64,000 bases of DNA. It comes from Cercis canadensis. Taxonomy: Eukaryota; Streptophyta; Magnoliopsida; Fabales; Fabaceae. The number at the start of each line of letters is the position of its first letter. Within the stretch, counting starts at the first letter, position 1. Both the position numbers and the translations under genes were made by a program. The stretch spans positions 1-64,000 of the forward strand of contig QAOA01000555.1 of NCBI GenBank assembly GCA_003255065.1. Reading direction: 5' to 3'. Below, in pieces: positions 21,963 to 34,486 of this stretch. The notes beneath the pieces are model-generated. The model was not told the origin of the DNA and ran no database searches. It was given only the letters and a program-made list of their open reading frames with translations.

Positions 21963-24900
21963 ATGGCTGAGGAACTGGATAAACCTTTGCTTGATCCTGA
22001 GAATTTCAACCGAGAGGGTATTGATTTGGTAAGTTTTCCAACAAATGCAGGCCTTATAAAACATGTGTATATGAATATCACAATATTCACAGTTCAAATT
22101 CAATGTGTACGAGAGAATAACATTAATTTCCAAATCATTTTGTTCAGGAGCGCATACCAATAGACGAAGTGTTTGAGCAGCTAAGAACATCGCGAGGAGG
22201 ACTTTCAACTGAAGATGCTGAAGCCCGGCTACTGATATTTGGTCCAAACAAACTAGAAGAGAAGCCAGTAAGAATATGCATGCTTCATGAAAATATCTCA
22301 TTTACATGTGTATACAATTTGAACATAGAAAAATTGTTCATCCAATAACATACTAAACCATCTTCTCCATTTACTGTAATACAATCTTCAACAAGCAAGT
22401 GGTTGGGAATGCTGGAATTGGAATATAGATCAGTTTTTGTCCATTGAAGAATTAAACTTTTAATTATTACCAAAATGGTCTTGAGCCCCTTTTGAGAACT
22501 TCACTTAACCACATTAATTATGTGGTTTGCATCATGCATCTAATTGAAGTGATCCTTGTTGATGCAGGAGAACAAAATATTGAAATTTCTAAGTTTTATG
22601 TGGAATCCTCTGTCATGGGTTATGGAAGCAGCAGCAGTGATGGCTATTGTTCTTGCTAATGGTGGAGTGAGTAGAATATATAATTAGTGTTCTGCATGGA
22701 TCTTATTTCTTTATTCTCTTATCTTTCCATTTAAACCCCTACTTTTGAATTTATCATTTTCAGGGGGAGGGTCCTGACTGGCAAGACTTTGTAGGGATTA
22801 TATGCCTACTGATAATAAACTCAACAATTAGTTTTATAGAAGAAAATAATGCTGGGAATGCTGCAGCGGCACTCATGGCTCGTTTAGCTCCCAAAACAAG
22901 GGTATGAACTCGTTACATGTTGATTTTTTTGACTCATTGTGCTAAATATCCTTGTGATTATTGATTTTTATATCATAAACAATAAATAGCATAAAGTTGT
23001 ATTTTAGTACACTACAAGAGCAGCTGTAACTTTAGTGTATCTTCTTCCTGAAACAAGTTCTCTAATATCTAACTATTCAGGTTCTCAGAGATGGACAATG
23101 GCAAGAGCAAGATGCTTTTATTTTAGTACCTGGAGATATAATCAGCATAAAGCTGGGAGATATCATCCCTGCTGATGCTCGCCTTCTCGAAGGAGACCCA
23201 CTAAAAATTGACCAGGCAAGTGTTTTCTGAGAAATATCATTTTCTATTTAATGTTTATGTTATCAACTTATCATGAGATAACCTGCTGTTAATTGTTCAT
23301 ATGATGTCTTAGTTTATGACTTAATGTTGTTCTATGCAGTCAGCCCTTACTGGAGAATCTCTACCTGTCACCAAGAGAACAGGTGATGAAGTATTTTCTG
23401 GTTCAACATGTAAGACTGGAGAGATTGAAGCTGTAGTGATAGCAACAGGAGTTCAGTCCTTTTTTGGAAAGGCGGCGCACTTGGTTGACAGTACCATAGT
23501 TGTTGGACATTTTCAAAAGGTGACTTTTCAAAACTTCAAATTTCTCAAATTTCTTGAGTACTACACCTGGCCAATCTAAAATCATTCAAATTTCAAGTTA
23601 TGATCTCTGTGTTAATTAGCTGCTTTTCTTCAGGTCCTTACCGCAATTGGGAACTTCTGCATTTGCTCTATAGCTGTAGGGATGGTTCTTGAAATCATTG
23701 TAATGTTCCCCATACAGCACCGTTCATATAGGGATGGAATCAACAATCTTCTTGTTCTCTTAATTGGAGGAATACCAATAGCTATGCCAACAGTACTATC
23801 TGTAACACTTGCAATTGGCTCTCATCGACTCTCTCAGCAGGTACAACTTTATGGCTATCAGCCTATATACCACAATAATAATTGTATGATTTTTTGATAC
23901 TGGATTATAACACATCTTTAAGCTGACAATACTTTTTTCTTTATCTTAACTTGTTTCATTCTTAAGGGAGCCATCACAAAAAGAATGACAGCAATTGAAG
24001 AAATGGCAGGCATGGATGTCCTATGCAGTGACAAAACTGGAACTCTCACCCTGAATCGTCTCACTGTGGATCGAAACCTTATAGAGGTACTTAAGATGGG
24101 ACGTAAACTACTTTTTTAGAGAATGATGATAAAAAAATGCTCACTTGAACCTATTGTTCAGACACATTTCGACATGTGCTGGTAAACATGAAACTCTTCT
24201 CCTCCCTTAAATTCAAATAATTTAGTCCAAACATATAGATTCTTCATGTATGTTTTTTCTTGTATCTTAGATTATTGTGAATTCTAGAAGGGTTCTATTG
24301 GGAGTTCTTGCCCTTTAGTTTTCTGATTCTACTAGGGAGTTTCACTTGTCTCATTTAAATATTGAACAGGTCTTTAACAGAAATATGGACAAAGATATGG
24401 TTGTACTGCTAGCAGCCAGAGCAGCTAGACTGGATAATCAGGATGCCATTGATGCTGCCATCGTTAATATGCTAGCTGATCCAAAGGAGGTAGAGTTTGA
24501 AGACTCCTATGTCATTTTGATAGTGAAGTTTTTAAACCTCAATTTTTGATATGGAGGAAACTTATTAAAAAAGAAACAACTTCCCCTTTCTTCCTTCAGG
24601 CACGTGCAAACATCAAGGAAGTTCATTTTCTACCTTTCAATCCAGTAGATAAACGTACTGCAATCACATACATTGATTCTGATGGAAACTGGTATAGGGC
24701 CAGCAAAGGAGCTCCTGAACAGGTATGCAAATGTATTACAGATGCTAACTGCATGCTATGTATCCGCATTGTCTTATTGATTTTTGTAGCACACCTTCAC
24801 ACTCTTCTTTATATTTTTTTCCTGAATACCAGATTCTAAATTTGTGCCCAGAGAAAAATGAGATTGCTGCAAAAGTGCATGCAATCATTGACAAATTTGC

Positions 24901-27900
24901 TGAAAGGGGCTTAAGATCTCTTGGAGTTGCTTTGCAGGTATGGCAGCTTGCTTACTCTTCTCTACAAATTTATGTGTTGCTAAGAAATAAGATGAAATGA
25001 TAATGACTTAAACCAATTTTTGAATCTCGGTTATTTAAATTGTCTTACTAAGGTAAGTTATACTATAACCCTTTCCAGGAAGTTCCTGAAAAATCTAAGG
25101 ATAGTCCTGGAGGTCCTTGGACATTTTGTGGCTTGTTACCCTTGTTTGATCCTCCGAGACATGATAGTGCGGAGACCATCCGAAGAGCGCTTCATCTAGG
25201 AGTCTGTGTTAAGATGATTACAGGTAAATATGAAGGTCTAATAATCTGATGAAAGAAAGAGTATATATGTTTTGATAGTCTGTTACTGATTATGTAAAGA
25301 ATGTTTCATTTCTGTGAAAAAGAAGGTAAAATTTTTATTTCTTTTTCATTTATTATTACATTATATATCAATATGCTAGTTAAGTTGGATTTGGTAGTAG
25401 TGAAGGCTATCCTTTTTTTGTTCTTTTAAGGTTTCTGATGTTGGAAAATGTTAAAGTGTAATGTTGGAGGACAGCAAATGAACAAGTTTACATGTCAATG
25501 CAGGGGATCAGTTGGCAATTGCAAAGGAGACAGGTAGAAGACTTGGTATGGGAACAAACATGTACCCTTCTTCATCATTGTTGGGTCGTGACAAAGATGA
25601 AAATGAAGCTCTCCCAGTAGACGAGCTCATTGAAAAAGCAGATGGCTTCGCTGGCGTGTTTCCTGGTATTTGGATCCGATATTTGAGAAGCAGTAGTGTT
25701 ATTTATCTCAGATCATATATTTCACTTTCTTCTTTCCTTTATTTCCTTTCCATCAAAACGACATAGAACTAGAAAGATAAAAGGACACTTTTTTGAGGTA
25801 CAATATGCGATTAAACTTATGTCCTCTCAGTATAAACTGAGCAATTGATCTATGCTGCTATCATCTTTCTTGTGTATGTTATACTGCAATGTCACCAGAT
25901 TCATCCACTGATTATTTATTGTTGTCATATATTCAGAACATAAGTATGAAATTGTGAAAATTTTACAAGAAAAGAAGCATGTAGTTGGAATGACTGGAGA
26001 TGGTGTGAACGATGCACCAGCTTTAAAGAAAGCAGATATTGGAATTGCTGTGTCAGATTCTACAGATGCTGCAAGAGGTGCTGCTGATCTAGTCTTAACT
26101 GAGCCCGGCTTAAGTGTGATTGTCAGTGCTGTATTAACTAGCCGAGCTATATTCCAAAGAATGAAAAACTACACAGTTGAGTGTCCAATTTTCATCTTCT
26201 GCATATTATCATGGAAAAATTTTACCTTTCTCCTTCTATATATTATGTAACCTCAAGCTCAAAAGTGTGCATCCTTGAAAGTAGCCAAACTGAAAAGCAG
26301 CATCAGATAAACCTAGATTTTTCTGACCAACAGTCATTATAAATGTGATGACTAATGACTTATATTGATCTGTCTTGTTGCTTGCTTTTATACTGATTAA
26401 ATGTGAAACTGATAACCCACTTAAATGCAGATATATGCAGTCTCCATAACCATAAGGATAGTGGTAAGAAATCTATTTCAATGCCTTACGTTTTTCTTCT
26501 TGTTCTTTTTCCTTATCTTGGACTGAAAGTTAGTTTGCTTGGACTTTCATTTAACATGTGAAACTAAACCCTCTTGCAGCTTGGTTTTGTCCTCCTGGCA
26601 TTGATTTGGGAGTATGATTTTCCACCTTTCATGGTCCTGATCATAGCAATACTGAATGACGGTAAAGGGTTATACCCTACAACGTTCGCACTTTTTTCTA
26701 TTGAGTGGGATCAATCATCAGCATGGACACGAACAATAAAGTGTGATATATGATATTTTAACTCAAATAAGTGTTCGTATTTGTAATCAGGGACTATCAT
26801 GACCATATCTAAAGACCGAGTAAAGCCATCCCCAACACCTGATAGTTGGAAGCTGCCTGAGATTTTTGCAACTGGAATAGTCATTGGCACTTATCTTGCT
26901 TTGATTACTGTCTTGTTCTACTGGGCAATTGTTGAGACCACTTTCTTTGAGGTAAATCACATTCACATTTATTGCTTTTTCTTTTCCTTCAAACCCTCAA
27001 AATTTTATTTTACTTAAACAAAGAAACTACATTATCTGACTAATTTGTTTCTGCAGACCCACTTTGGTGTAACCTCCTTATCCAGCAACACTGAGAAAGT
27101 TTCATCTGCTATATATTTGCAAGTTAGCATCGTTAGCCAGGCTTTAATTTTCGTCACACGAAGTCGAGGATTTTCATTTTTGGAGAGACCTGGAGCTCTA
27201 TTGATGTGTGCCTTTGTAGTAGCTCAACTGGTAGGCTCACTCAAATAGTTACTGCTCCTACTTTATAGGACCTTAAACAAGTTTAGTCATTATATGTTCA
27301 ACCTTATCATGGGATCATCAGAATCACTGCTTTCTAATAATTGGTTGTGTTCTATTTCTGTATTGATCAGGTGGCCACCTTAATAGCTGTCTATGCACAT
27401 ATCAGTTTTGCTTATATTGAAGGCATTGGATGGCGGTGGGCTGGTGTTATATGGTTATATAGCTTAGTCTTCTATGTACCCTTGGACATTATCAAGTTCA
27501 TAGTGCGCTATGTATTGAGTGGAGAAGCCTGGAATCTATTATTTGATAGAAAGGTTAGTACACTAGTTCTACTTTTTCTAGCTTCAAGTTTTCCTCAATA
27601 TGCTAAGGTGTCTGCTTCTTGTTGCTGTGAAATTTTTGCTCTTGCAAGAATCATTTCTACCAATTCAGCTAGTTTGTGCTTCTAACTTCTGTTGTCTACA
27701 AAAGCTCCAAACACTCACTTCTGTTCTACAGCAGAAAAATAGATTCTGCTGACACATAAAAGTGATTTCGGATCAAGAAAGCACTTTTAGACTCTAAGAC
27801 TTAGCTAGTTAGCTTATTGCTGCAATGTACTTACTTGTGTGTTTGAACAGACTGCTTTTACTACTAAGAAAGACTATGGAAAGGAAGATAGGGCTGCAAA

Positions 27901-28383
27901 GTGGATTCTTTCTCAGAGAAGTCTACAAGGATTAATGGCAACAGAGTCAGATCGCAATGGAAGGAGATCTTCTTTAATAGCTGAACAGGCCAGGCGACGT
28001 GCTGAAATAGCCAGGTTCATTGACTTCTGCTTATTTCATCTGTCTCTTATGATCTCAGTAATTTGGTTCCTCAAAATTTATCCACCACCTTAATCATATG
28101 TCACCAGCTTCCAATGAGATTTGAATCCAAGATATTTAAGTTCAAACAATCAATACTCAATAATTTAGGGATCTCCTTGAGAACATTTTGATCAAATCTT
28201 GCATGGACTTGCCCTTACCCTAAAAAAGAATTGTCATTGATTTATATTTATATAATTTAATTTTGAAAATGAATTAAACTTTTCAGGTTGGGAGAGTTAC
28301 ACACTCTGAGAGGACATATAGAGTCTGTTGTGAGACTTAAAAACTTGGACCTGAGTGTGATCCAATCAGCTCATACAGTCTAA
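21963..28383 (+). CDS. AHA10: P3A-type H+-ATPase, AHA10/PH5 subgroup
   Basis: Twenty-one exons join in frame to 950 residues: 21963-22028, 22148-22267, 22568-22666, 22764-22901, 23081-23215, 23340-23519, 23634-23840, 23967-24086, 24370-24489, 24600-24722, 24833-24937, 25079-25223, 25504-25665, 25937-26175, 26431-26463, 26580-26661, 26791-26951, 27057-27230, 27371-27553, 27851-28014, 28287-28383. Key motifs: TGES (190-193), the phosphorylated Asp in CSDKTGTLT (about residue 337), [15 protein letters not shown] (593-601), and ten expected membrane segments. The C-terminal autoinhibitory domain ends SAHTV, with the penultimate Thr (949) whose phosphorylation recruits 14-3-3 proteins. The AHTV ending and the N-terminus resemble Arabidopsis AHA10 and petunia PH5. 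These act at the vacuole in seed-coat flavonoid accumulation and petal acidification. Subgroup placement is from remembered sequences. Intron 5 uses a GC donor. Confidence 0.95.
23216..23339 (+). other. GC-AG intron 5 of the H+-ATPase gene
   Basis: The exon ends at ...KIDQ (CAG at 23213-23215) and is followed by GCAAGT. The next exon opens with SALTGES after TATGCAG ending at 23339. The junction [11 protein letters not shown] is invariant in the family, so the 5' splice site CAG|GCAAGT is forced by the protein. This is the textbook GC-AG donor. Confidence 0.9.
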
Positions 28384-29058
28384 TTTCCTGCATATAAATA
28401 CTATATGCACCAGCTATTGAAAGGCAAGAGATTTGTATATCATGCCAAAGGAAAGAGATTTTATCATACAGAGCTATTGAAAGGCACTTAAGCCCACAAT
28501 GAAGAAATGTCCTACTGATAACCTCTGCTCTTCAGCAATTCTTTTTTCTTTTATAAGAGTACTACGTATTTGAGATTCATAAAATTCTTGTTTCTGTGAG
28601 AATCTTGTGTAATGGACTAATAAAGCTACTCAGAGCGTGCAATTTTCCCTTCATGACATTTCTATTTAAGTACCTAAGAGGATTTTTTAATTTTTACTCT
28701 GTTGTTAGAGACTGAGAGGTTCATGGAATTTCAATGATTTTACTTCCACACATATTTCAAAAACATAATAATTTTCATCAATGTTATACTAGCTTCTGCA
28801 AAATTATAGTAACATGATTATAGAATTTATTTCGATGTTAGTAAAAGTTACTGACATGTTTTGTAAAATTAAGACAAATTATTGTTTAATTGGGACGGAT
28901 AGATACACTTATTTCAAGTTATTAACTGGTAGAAACTGTAACAAATTTTTCATCAGGAACTACAAAAACACTAAGATAACTTACTTTATTGCAAACGAAA
29001 AGCACAATGAGCCATCTTTAGTGAAACAAGAGTACCATAATGGAAAGGAAGAAATCTC
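28384..29058. other. Intergenic between convergent genes
   Basis: 3' untranslated regions of the H+-ATPase and the lipase with AT-rich spacer. The 82-codon frame at 28814-29062 shows no family resemblance. Confidence 0.6.
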
Positions 29059-31695
29059 TTAGAAAGAGGACATTTGGATGGAACGTTCTTCTCCTAGTCT
29101 TATAGAATTGACATAATCTGTGGGACAATGTGCAGAAATGCCAGGAAGTGCCAATCCTATTACCCTTGCCAATATGGAAAACCAACCTTCTTTATACTCT
29201 GGTCCATACATGTAGCCCATAGTTAAACTTCTGAACAACTCCCAAGCAGCATTCAGATGTTCTGGTATGAGGTATCTTATTCCAAAGAAATTTCTATTTG
29301 GCTCCTCCTTCACTCTCTATGAACATGAAAACAACACCAAAAAAGAATCAATAATTTCAAATTTTTGAGACATTAAGTTCGATTATCTGACATAAAGTGA
29401 CATACATTAGCTTCTTCTTGATGAATTAAAGTTTATTTATTTATCTAATACCTAATAAGCTATTAATTTCTAAATGAATGTGTGCGAAATCAACAGAGAA
29501 TTAGATACAACAAGGCAAAGAAGATTTAACATTAGTTAGCGGTAAAATAAGGGAGTAAGGGTAAATAAAAAATGACACTAACAACAAACAGAAATGCGAA
29601 GTGAAGATAGCAAATACCTACCTTTTCCATATACAAGCTGTTGTAGTAAAGGCACACTCCAAAGTGTTTGTAGAGGAAGGTTTTATCATCATAAGGCAAT
29701 CTGGGAACAAGATCATTACAGTACACCACCCTGAAGTACTTTTGGACCAGACGAGCTTCCATGAACCTCCCTAGCTGCCTATTCCCAATCCTGGGCTGGC
29801 CAAATGTGTAAACACCCAGCAGCCTTTTCATAATCTCCGTCTCCTTGTGCAGCACCAGCACTGTGGGAAACAATATGGCAAGGGCTCCACCCAAGCTATG
29901 CCCAGTAACTATGAATTTTGCATTCTTGTGCTCCTTCAATAAGCTTCTAAGTTTACTTCTCACAGTGTAATATGCGGTCTTCTCTAATTTCCCAGAATCA
30001 GAAGATTGATCCCATCCTCTTCGATCCACATCAGAAGCAATGCTTGAGGACACTGATTTGGTGCTACCTTTTGAAGATCCAATATCAGCACCAGAGCTTA
30101 ACTTTCTATTATTCCCTTGCAGGTGATAATGGAAGGTGGCAGGTTCAACTCTGTTGCCCAAACCTAAGGCTTCTAGGAATCCCATGTGGACTTTCCCCAA
30201 TTTTGGGATTTCATACCAAGAGTAGTCAAAATCAGTGCTCCAATCATCTGCATCAAAAGGTTCTGTTCCCCTAAAGCTAACTAGTACCAAATTTGCATCT
30301 TTGGGCTTGTCACAGAGGATAAACACTTGGGAGGACTCTTGTTTCTGAAAATCTATCAATTTAGGTATGCAAGAACAAGAAGAAAACAAAGGTATAAATA
30401 TCCAACATGAAACATCCTAGGGAGAAGAGATACATGTGTTTAATGTATTTGTTGCACTACATTCTAGTATATATCTCCTATAATGTCATACCATTCCAGC
30501 AGTTGAAGAAGTCCACAAAGTGCATCTGTCACTCAAAAGACAAAAAGTTAGTGTCTAACAATGACTTCTAACTTTTTTGACAGCAACCAGAAGAGATTGT
30601 AGCAACTTACCTTCCAGTGGTGATTGACGATGCTTTTGATGACTAGGGCATTCTCGTATGCTAACTTGGAAGCCATCATGCAGAGGTCCATTAAAGCCCG
30701 GTTCCCCATTTCTGCTCTCAAGCCTCCCTCCCCTGCAACAGAATCACCACCAATATTTGCTTCTGCCAACTCTTGGCCCTTGTACAGATCAACCCTGCCG
30801 TCTAAGTGACCAATTGTACTAATAAAAGCTTCCGTACCCCTCCGAGGTACCACCAATTTCCCTTTTCAAATGCAATTCTAGCAGTCAATTGTCAATCACA
30901 TAAAACGCATAAATCATAATTATGAAAAGAGTTCTATCTATTGAAAAAAAAAAATTCTAATTTTCTATCATAAATCCAAACTAAATACCAGAAAAACTCT
31001 ATGCTAGAGATGGTTCTGCACATAGATTATTAGAATTGCAAAATCACATTTCCAATATGAGATCATAAGAAACTGACCCTTATACAAGTCATCACCGAGA
31101 AATCACTGAAAGAAGTGTTTGATGGTATTGAAAGCTTCTTTTCCACCAAAGAAGCTTTATGCCAAGTCCAAAAGAAAGCTTGGCTTAATGACAAACAATT
31201 TATGTGCATTATGCAAGTACACTCCAACCCAGAAGAAGCAGAGCACATAGATGAATATGGTAACCAGCGAAAGGGTGAGACAAAGAGAATGACCATTTGA
31301 TTACCATGAAAAATGTTACAAATCAAGCCCAACAAGTCGCCATTCTGAGACAGAAGATTCAGCAGGAAATCCACCAAGTAGCCAGTCCACTCCAAAGGCT
31401 TTGCCAAAAAAGCAAGGAACTTTCGCACCACAATGGAAACCACAATGACCCATCTATGATCAGGTGCCACCCCACCCACAATTGCAAGTTTTCTCTCTTC
31501 TTCGTCATCACTCGTCTCTACAAACCTCGCAAAACTCTCAATATCACCCCTCACTGTGTACCTCAGCAAATCCCTCATCCCACCGTTTTCTGGCTTCACA
31601 ATCAGGTACCTCAAATCAAGGTCATCACCCATAAACCCATCACTGCCACTGGCAGAAGCTGCGGCTTCATTAACACGACCCTTCCTTTCCGCCAT
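29059..31695 (-). CDS. OBL1: Triacylglycerol lipase, class 3, OBL1-type (oil body lipase)
   Basis: Five exons on the minus strand: 31695-31305, 30861-30611, 30525-30492, 30352-29622, 29316-29059, giving 554 residues. The catalytic Ser is in GHSLGG (Ser378). The oxyanion region VSFRGTEPFDADDW, the Asp region YCNDLVPRLPYDD and the His in AHCPTDYVNS complete a class 3 lipase triad. The N-terminal half carries a hydrophobic stretch (YLVDFLLNLLSQNGDLLGLI), as in lipid-droplet-bound OBL1. The ATG at 31695 has a strong context (ACAAAATGGC); a longer reading would start at a GTG. A Ser-rich linker (about residues 311-346) between FLEALGLG and the catalytic core seems longer than in Arabidopsis OBL1 (from memory). 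OBL1 hydrolyses tri-, di- and monoacylglycerols at lipid droplets in pollen and seed. Arabidopsis OBL1 is At3g14360 (from memory). Confidence 0.93.
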
Positions 31696-34466
31696 TTTTG
31701 TACACTTGGAAGAGCGAATCACATGCAGATTGTGCTAATTTTGTTTGGCTTCTGTGCCCTCTATCTGTTTGTGTTTATGTTACTTTTTGTTTTGTTATAT
31801 GGGTTTGAGGATACGTGTGCTACAATTGGAAATGCAGGTGTCAATGGCAAAGCAACTTTATCAGGTAACAGAAAGTGGTATATTTCTTGATAAAAACAGA
31901 GGAATCTGTTTCTGGTTTTGTTTATGGGTTGAGGGAATTACAGTGAGCAATCGTCGTTAAGCTCCATAACCAGAAATGCCACTATATTCGTCAGCATAAC
32001 TCAACTCGTTACCTTCGACCCAAAATCCTTTTTTAACAGAAAACATCCATTACTTGTTGGTAAAGAAATAATATTCTTTGCAGCCAAACAGAACAAATAA
32101 TTTATACATTAGTAGTTACTAGTTAGCGAAAAAAAAAATTATATGAATCACAATAATGCTAATTAGACAGGTTATTGCACTAAATATTAGATTTTTTATT
32201 TTTTCAAAATAATGTTATCATATTATAAATTTATATTTTATATATTTAATACAATTTTCAATAATAGTTTTTTTTTTTTTTAATTTGAGTCGTGAAATTT
32301 AATCATATGAACAATTACATAACTAAGAAATTCTATAATTAGATGATGATTATTTATTAGTTCATTGATCATGTTATCTATCTATTAATATATCTTGATA
32401 AACTTACTTCTTGATGATTACATTATTATGATAATATTATTAGTAACTTAAACTTTTACATATTCGTATGACAGAGTTTTTTTAAAAAATAAAAATAAAA
32501 ATATATTATAGTATAAATATTCTATCTTTAAAATTCAAAAGAATTTATATCAACAAATCATGGCATGTAAGTTGGATTTTTCACCCATGCTCTCCTTTTT
32601 GGGTAAAACCATATACTTTGTGGGCTTTTTTTGCTTTTCATTTTCTACTATTTATGAGATCATGTAGCAACTTTACATGGCGGAAAATACTATATCCCTC
32701 CCATTGTTATGTTTGGCATATGTCTTTGCGTGGGCTTTTGAATTATTTTCCTTTCAAACTTGTAGACTTTGCATAGAAGTTCATAATTCAGACAGCAAGT
32801 CTAAAAATAACTCAGTATAACTATAAGCATGAGAACCTAATCATATTTACATTATTATGTTATACTACTTTATGATCATATTCTATTAACTTAAGTAAAT
32901 TCATTTAAACCTTATGACTTGAATTTACATTTATATATTATCATTTTATCCTTGTAAACCAAAAACAGAAAAGGAAGGAAGCTTATTGTTTAAGGCTGAT
33001 AATGTCTATATCTACTTAGTGGGTGAAAGCAGAAGAATGTTAAATATGACCCACAAAAAAGTAGTGTGCGGATTTGGAATTGTATTGCGTGGGAGCAAGT
33101 ATTCGAAAATGGGTGTTGATTCGAAAACAACAAGAAAAAAAATAAGAAAAAGTATTCAAAAATGAGAATGATATGTTGATACAGCTTCTGTGGATACGTA
33201 GAGAACCATTTTCTGTTTATTTGTTGAGAAATCGATGAGCAGCAAAGAAACTAGATGCTTATTTTATTAGCCAAGCAAGCAGAAAGAATACTAAACGAAT
33301 TTTTATTTTATTTTTTTTTTATGAAAAATGTAATGACCTAAAAAACTATTAACCACATGGTGCAAAATGCTTAAACCCAAGTTTATACAGTAAGAGGCCC
33401 AAAATTAAATGGATAACCTATTGGCCATTGCCATCATCCTAGGGCCTAAACTTTCTTGTTGGGTCAGCAGGTCCAGTATTCTTCTCTTCTTAAAACGGAC
33501 CTTCTTGGTGCAAAATGGAAATGATCAAAATATGGAATTCTTTTCCATCTAGAATAGTTTTGGTTGACAAAAATTTAAGAACCGATCAAGCTAGCTATAT
33601 GAGCAGCCTTTTTTCCGGTTTAATTAGGTCATAGAGGTAATTTTTTAGGTTGATTTTTATTTTTATTTTTTTATGGAATCTCAAGCATATTATTAACGTA
33701 TTTTTTGATAATATTAGAATAATTTATTTTTACTACTATTTTACTTTAAAAAAATTAAAGGCTAGACTTTTCATATACAATAATGAGAAAAAGATGAAAT
33801 ATTTGAATTGAACAAGTAAAAAGAAGAAGAAAAAGACAGGTCTAGTAGAGAGTAGGGATTAAAAATAGTTATTTTAAGAAAAATAAGAGGAAGAATGAGT
33901 GTCTGTTCTCTTCTGCTAATTATGACTCTCTTGCATTGCAACTAAATCTCATGGTACTGCAGTTTTACCATACCATTAAGCTAATTAATAATAACATTTT
34001 CTTTTGCTATTTTATCAATAAAATTATCAATTAATTTGTGAATAATAATCAAAGTATCATATTAAAACAAAATCAGTCTAAATAATATCACCAAAAACTC
34101 AATAGAGATAATGAAGGCACTTTCTAGTTTCCGCAGTATTGGCCACCAAAGATGGATCCACTTGTCTCAGTAAACCTCAGCAATTTCACGTGTAAGCCTA
34201 AATTTTCGAAGAAAAACGTGAGCCTGTACAACACAACATGTGGGCCTAACCCTCTTTTTTTCCTCTCTCCTTTTCTTTTTTCTTTTGTTGTGTTTTCTTA
34301 CCAATAATCTACAAAGATTCTCAACCTTAAGCAATAGAATGGACCACATTTATAGGTAGCCACTTATCATACACCACCCCTTCCAAGCTTACCATTGAAT
34401 AAAACACTAAGGCGAAAGCTACCATTACTACAAATGTTTAAGTGCCTGTACAACACAACAACAAAA

Positions 34467-34486
34467 AGAGAGAGAGAGAGAGAGAA
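34467..34486. repeat. (AG)n microsatellite
   Basis: About ten AG units in AT-rich surroundings. Confidence 0.85.

Noticed and set aside
31297..31890. 197-codon plus-strand open frame
   Set aside because: It is antisense to exon 1 of the lipase (31305-31695), whose coding frame is supported by homology and splice phase; no family features.
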